64,000 nucleotides of DNA from Marchantia polymorpha subsp. ruderalis (taxonomy: Eukaryota; Streptophyta; Marchantiopsida; Marchantiales; Marchantiaceae): assembly GCA_037833965.1 (NCBI GenBank), contig AP031351.1, forward strand, positions 18,426,501 through 18,490,500, written 5' to 3'. The position numbers and the translations under genes are program-made. The notes under the pieces were generated by a model. That model was given only the letters and a program-made list of their open reading frames with translations, was not told the origin of the DNA and ran no database searches. Positions 63,401 through 64,000 of this stretch are shown in pieces (position 1 is the stretch's first letter; every line of letters starts with the position of its first letter).

Positions 63401-64000
63401 GCCGGCCTCAGAACCTTGTTCAGGTTTTACTCGGTTATCTTTGATCTTATAATCTTTGATGCTTCAGTAGATTATAGAGTAATGCTTGTATTGATGCATT
63501 TTTTAAGAATATCTGCACTGTATATTAATTCAAAATGGTATGCTCTGTTTTGCCAAATTGCTTTTCCGCTTGATATTTTGGAAGTAATACCAGTTCACAA
63601 CAGTAAAGTCGATGCAAATCTTCCCATTCAATTTCGATTATGTTCTGCAGAAAGCCGCTGGCAAGGACGTGTTCTTCTTTGTTGTCAATCTTCAGGTACG
63701 AAAGTAATTATTAGTTCTTCTATGTCATTTATAGTTGCAGTAGTCTAATTACTACCGTCGTATTTCCATCAAGAGCCTTTCGATGGATGTGTGCACCCGA
63801 AAGTTCTAGTAAGATTGTGACGAGGGAGCATAAATTCTCATCATTCTACTAAGGTGCATCTCTACTTCTGCAAAGGTTGGATAGAAATTGCATGTCACAG
63901 GGTTTTCTTTTATTCTACAGGTACCACAATCGTCACAGATGAGCCTCGTATTTTATTTCGCAACTCAAAATATGATTGCTGAAGGATCACTGCTTCAAAG
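57416..64000 (+). CDS. EDR2-like PH-START-DUF1336 protein, 3' end missing
   Basis: Exons: 57416-57544, 58202-58276, 58604-58657, 58863-58928, 59099-59169, 59277-59386, 60317-60360, 60600-60688, 60778-60867, 61035-61099, 61440-61505, 61665-61832, 62174-62370, 62636-62699, 62905-63047, 63322-63423, 63651-63695, 63921 to at least 64000. All phases agree, giving about 552 residues. A PH domain fills about 1-108 (EGFLFTFG, RVEDTGRQLVNGK, VSPEEIAEWRKSI), a START lipid-binding domain about 170-345 (GLRYFEEIPDTPKWK, RPRDLCISRYWKREENGAY, GGYIVTPLKASSSGKPRS), then an acidic linker and the DUF1336/EDR2_C domain from about 455 (VDWYKGKERMDHIAGR, SLVFYFATQNM). Arabidopsis EDR2 binds PI4P and restrains salicylate-dependent defence and cell death. 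Least certain: the 59169 donor, the 59277 acceptor, and whether the first exon is complete. Confidence 0.9.

Noticed and set aside
1..64000. tRNA, rRNA, CRISPR or bacterial-style operon features
   Set aside because: None seen; the window is eukaryotic with spliced genes.

Overview
This window is nuclear DNA from a land plant. The evidence is the gene content: a DNA ligase IV with the plant-type C-terminal tail, a U-box/ARM E3 ligase of the PUB38-41 type, a gankyrin-like ankyrin protein close to Arabidopsis At2g03430, and a PH-START-DUF1336 protein of the EDR2 family. All introns are short, mostly GT-AG. Sharp alternation between GC-rich gene islands and very AT-rich repeat islands is compatible with a bryophyte or another non-seed plant, but the species cannot be fixed from the sequence alone.

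Layout. 1-6.9 kb: mixed composition, no recognised gene; three weak coding candidates and several simple repeats. 6.9-16.3 kb: AT-rich island holding a decayed Mutator-like (MULE, FAR1-type) transposase at 11.8-13.5 kb and a decayed Ty1/copia pol at 14.0-15.2 kb. 16.3-23.3 kb: GC-richer island with one intronless gene for a membrane-anchored, low-complexity protein (20225-21499). 23.3-26.3 kb: AT-rich, no gene. 26836-36928 (minus): complete LIG4, reconstructed here as 27 coding exons, 1187 residues, including a 7-nt microexon. 37887-40575: hAT transposon with an 8-bp target duplication and a damaged transposase. 40650-41179: a MITE with about 85-bp terminal inverted repeats. 41.2-43.7 kb: AT-rich. 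45508-47583: intronless U-box/ARM gene. 49906-52429: five-exon gankyrin homologue. 52.4-57.4 kb: intergenic, with perfect palindromes and a 45-bp tandem repeat. 57416 to the window end: EDR2-like gene, 18 exons visible, 3' end missing.

How it fits together. The genes are ordinary housekeeping or signalling genes transcribed independently; no operon, cluster or defence system is seen. Two (U-box E3 ligase and gankyrin) touch the ubiquitin-proteasome pathway, but nothing shows a functional link. The unusual material is the LIG4 gene structure (microexon, a probable GC-AG intron), the hAT element with an extra foldback terminus, and the MITE beside it. I did not find a convincing novel multi-gene system.
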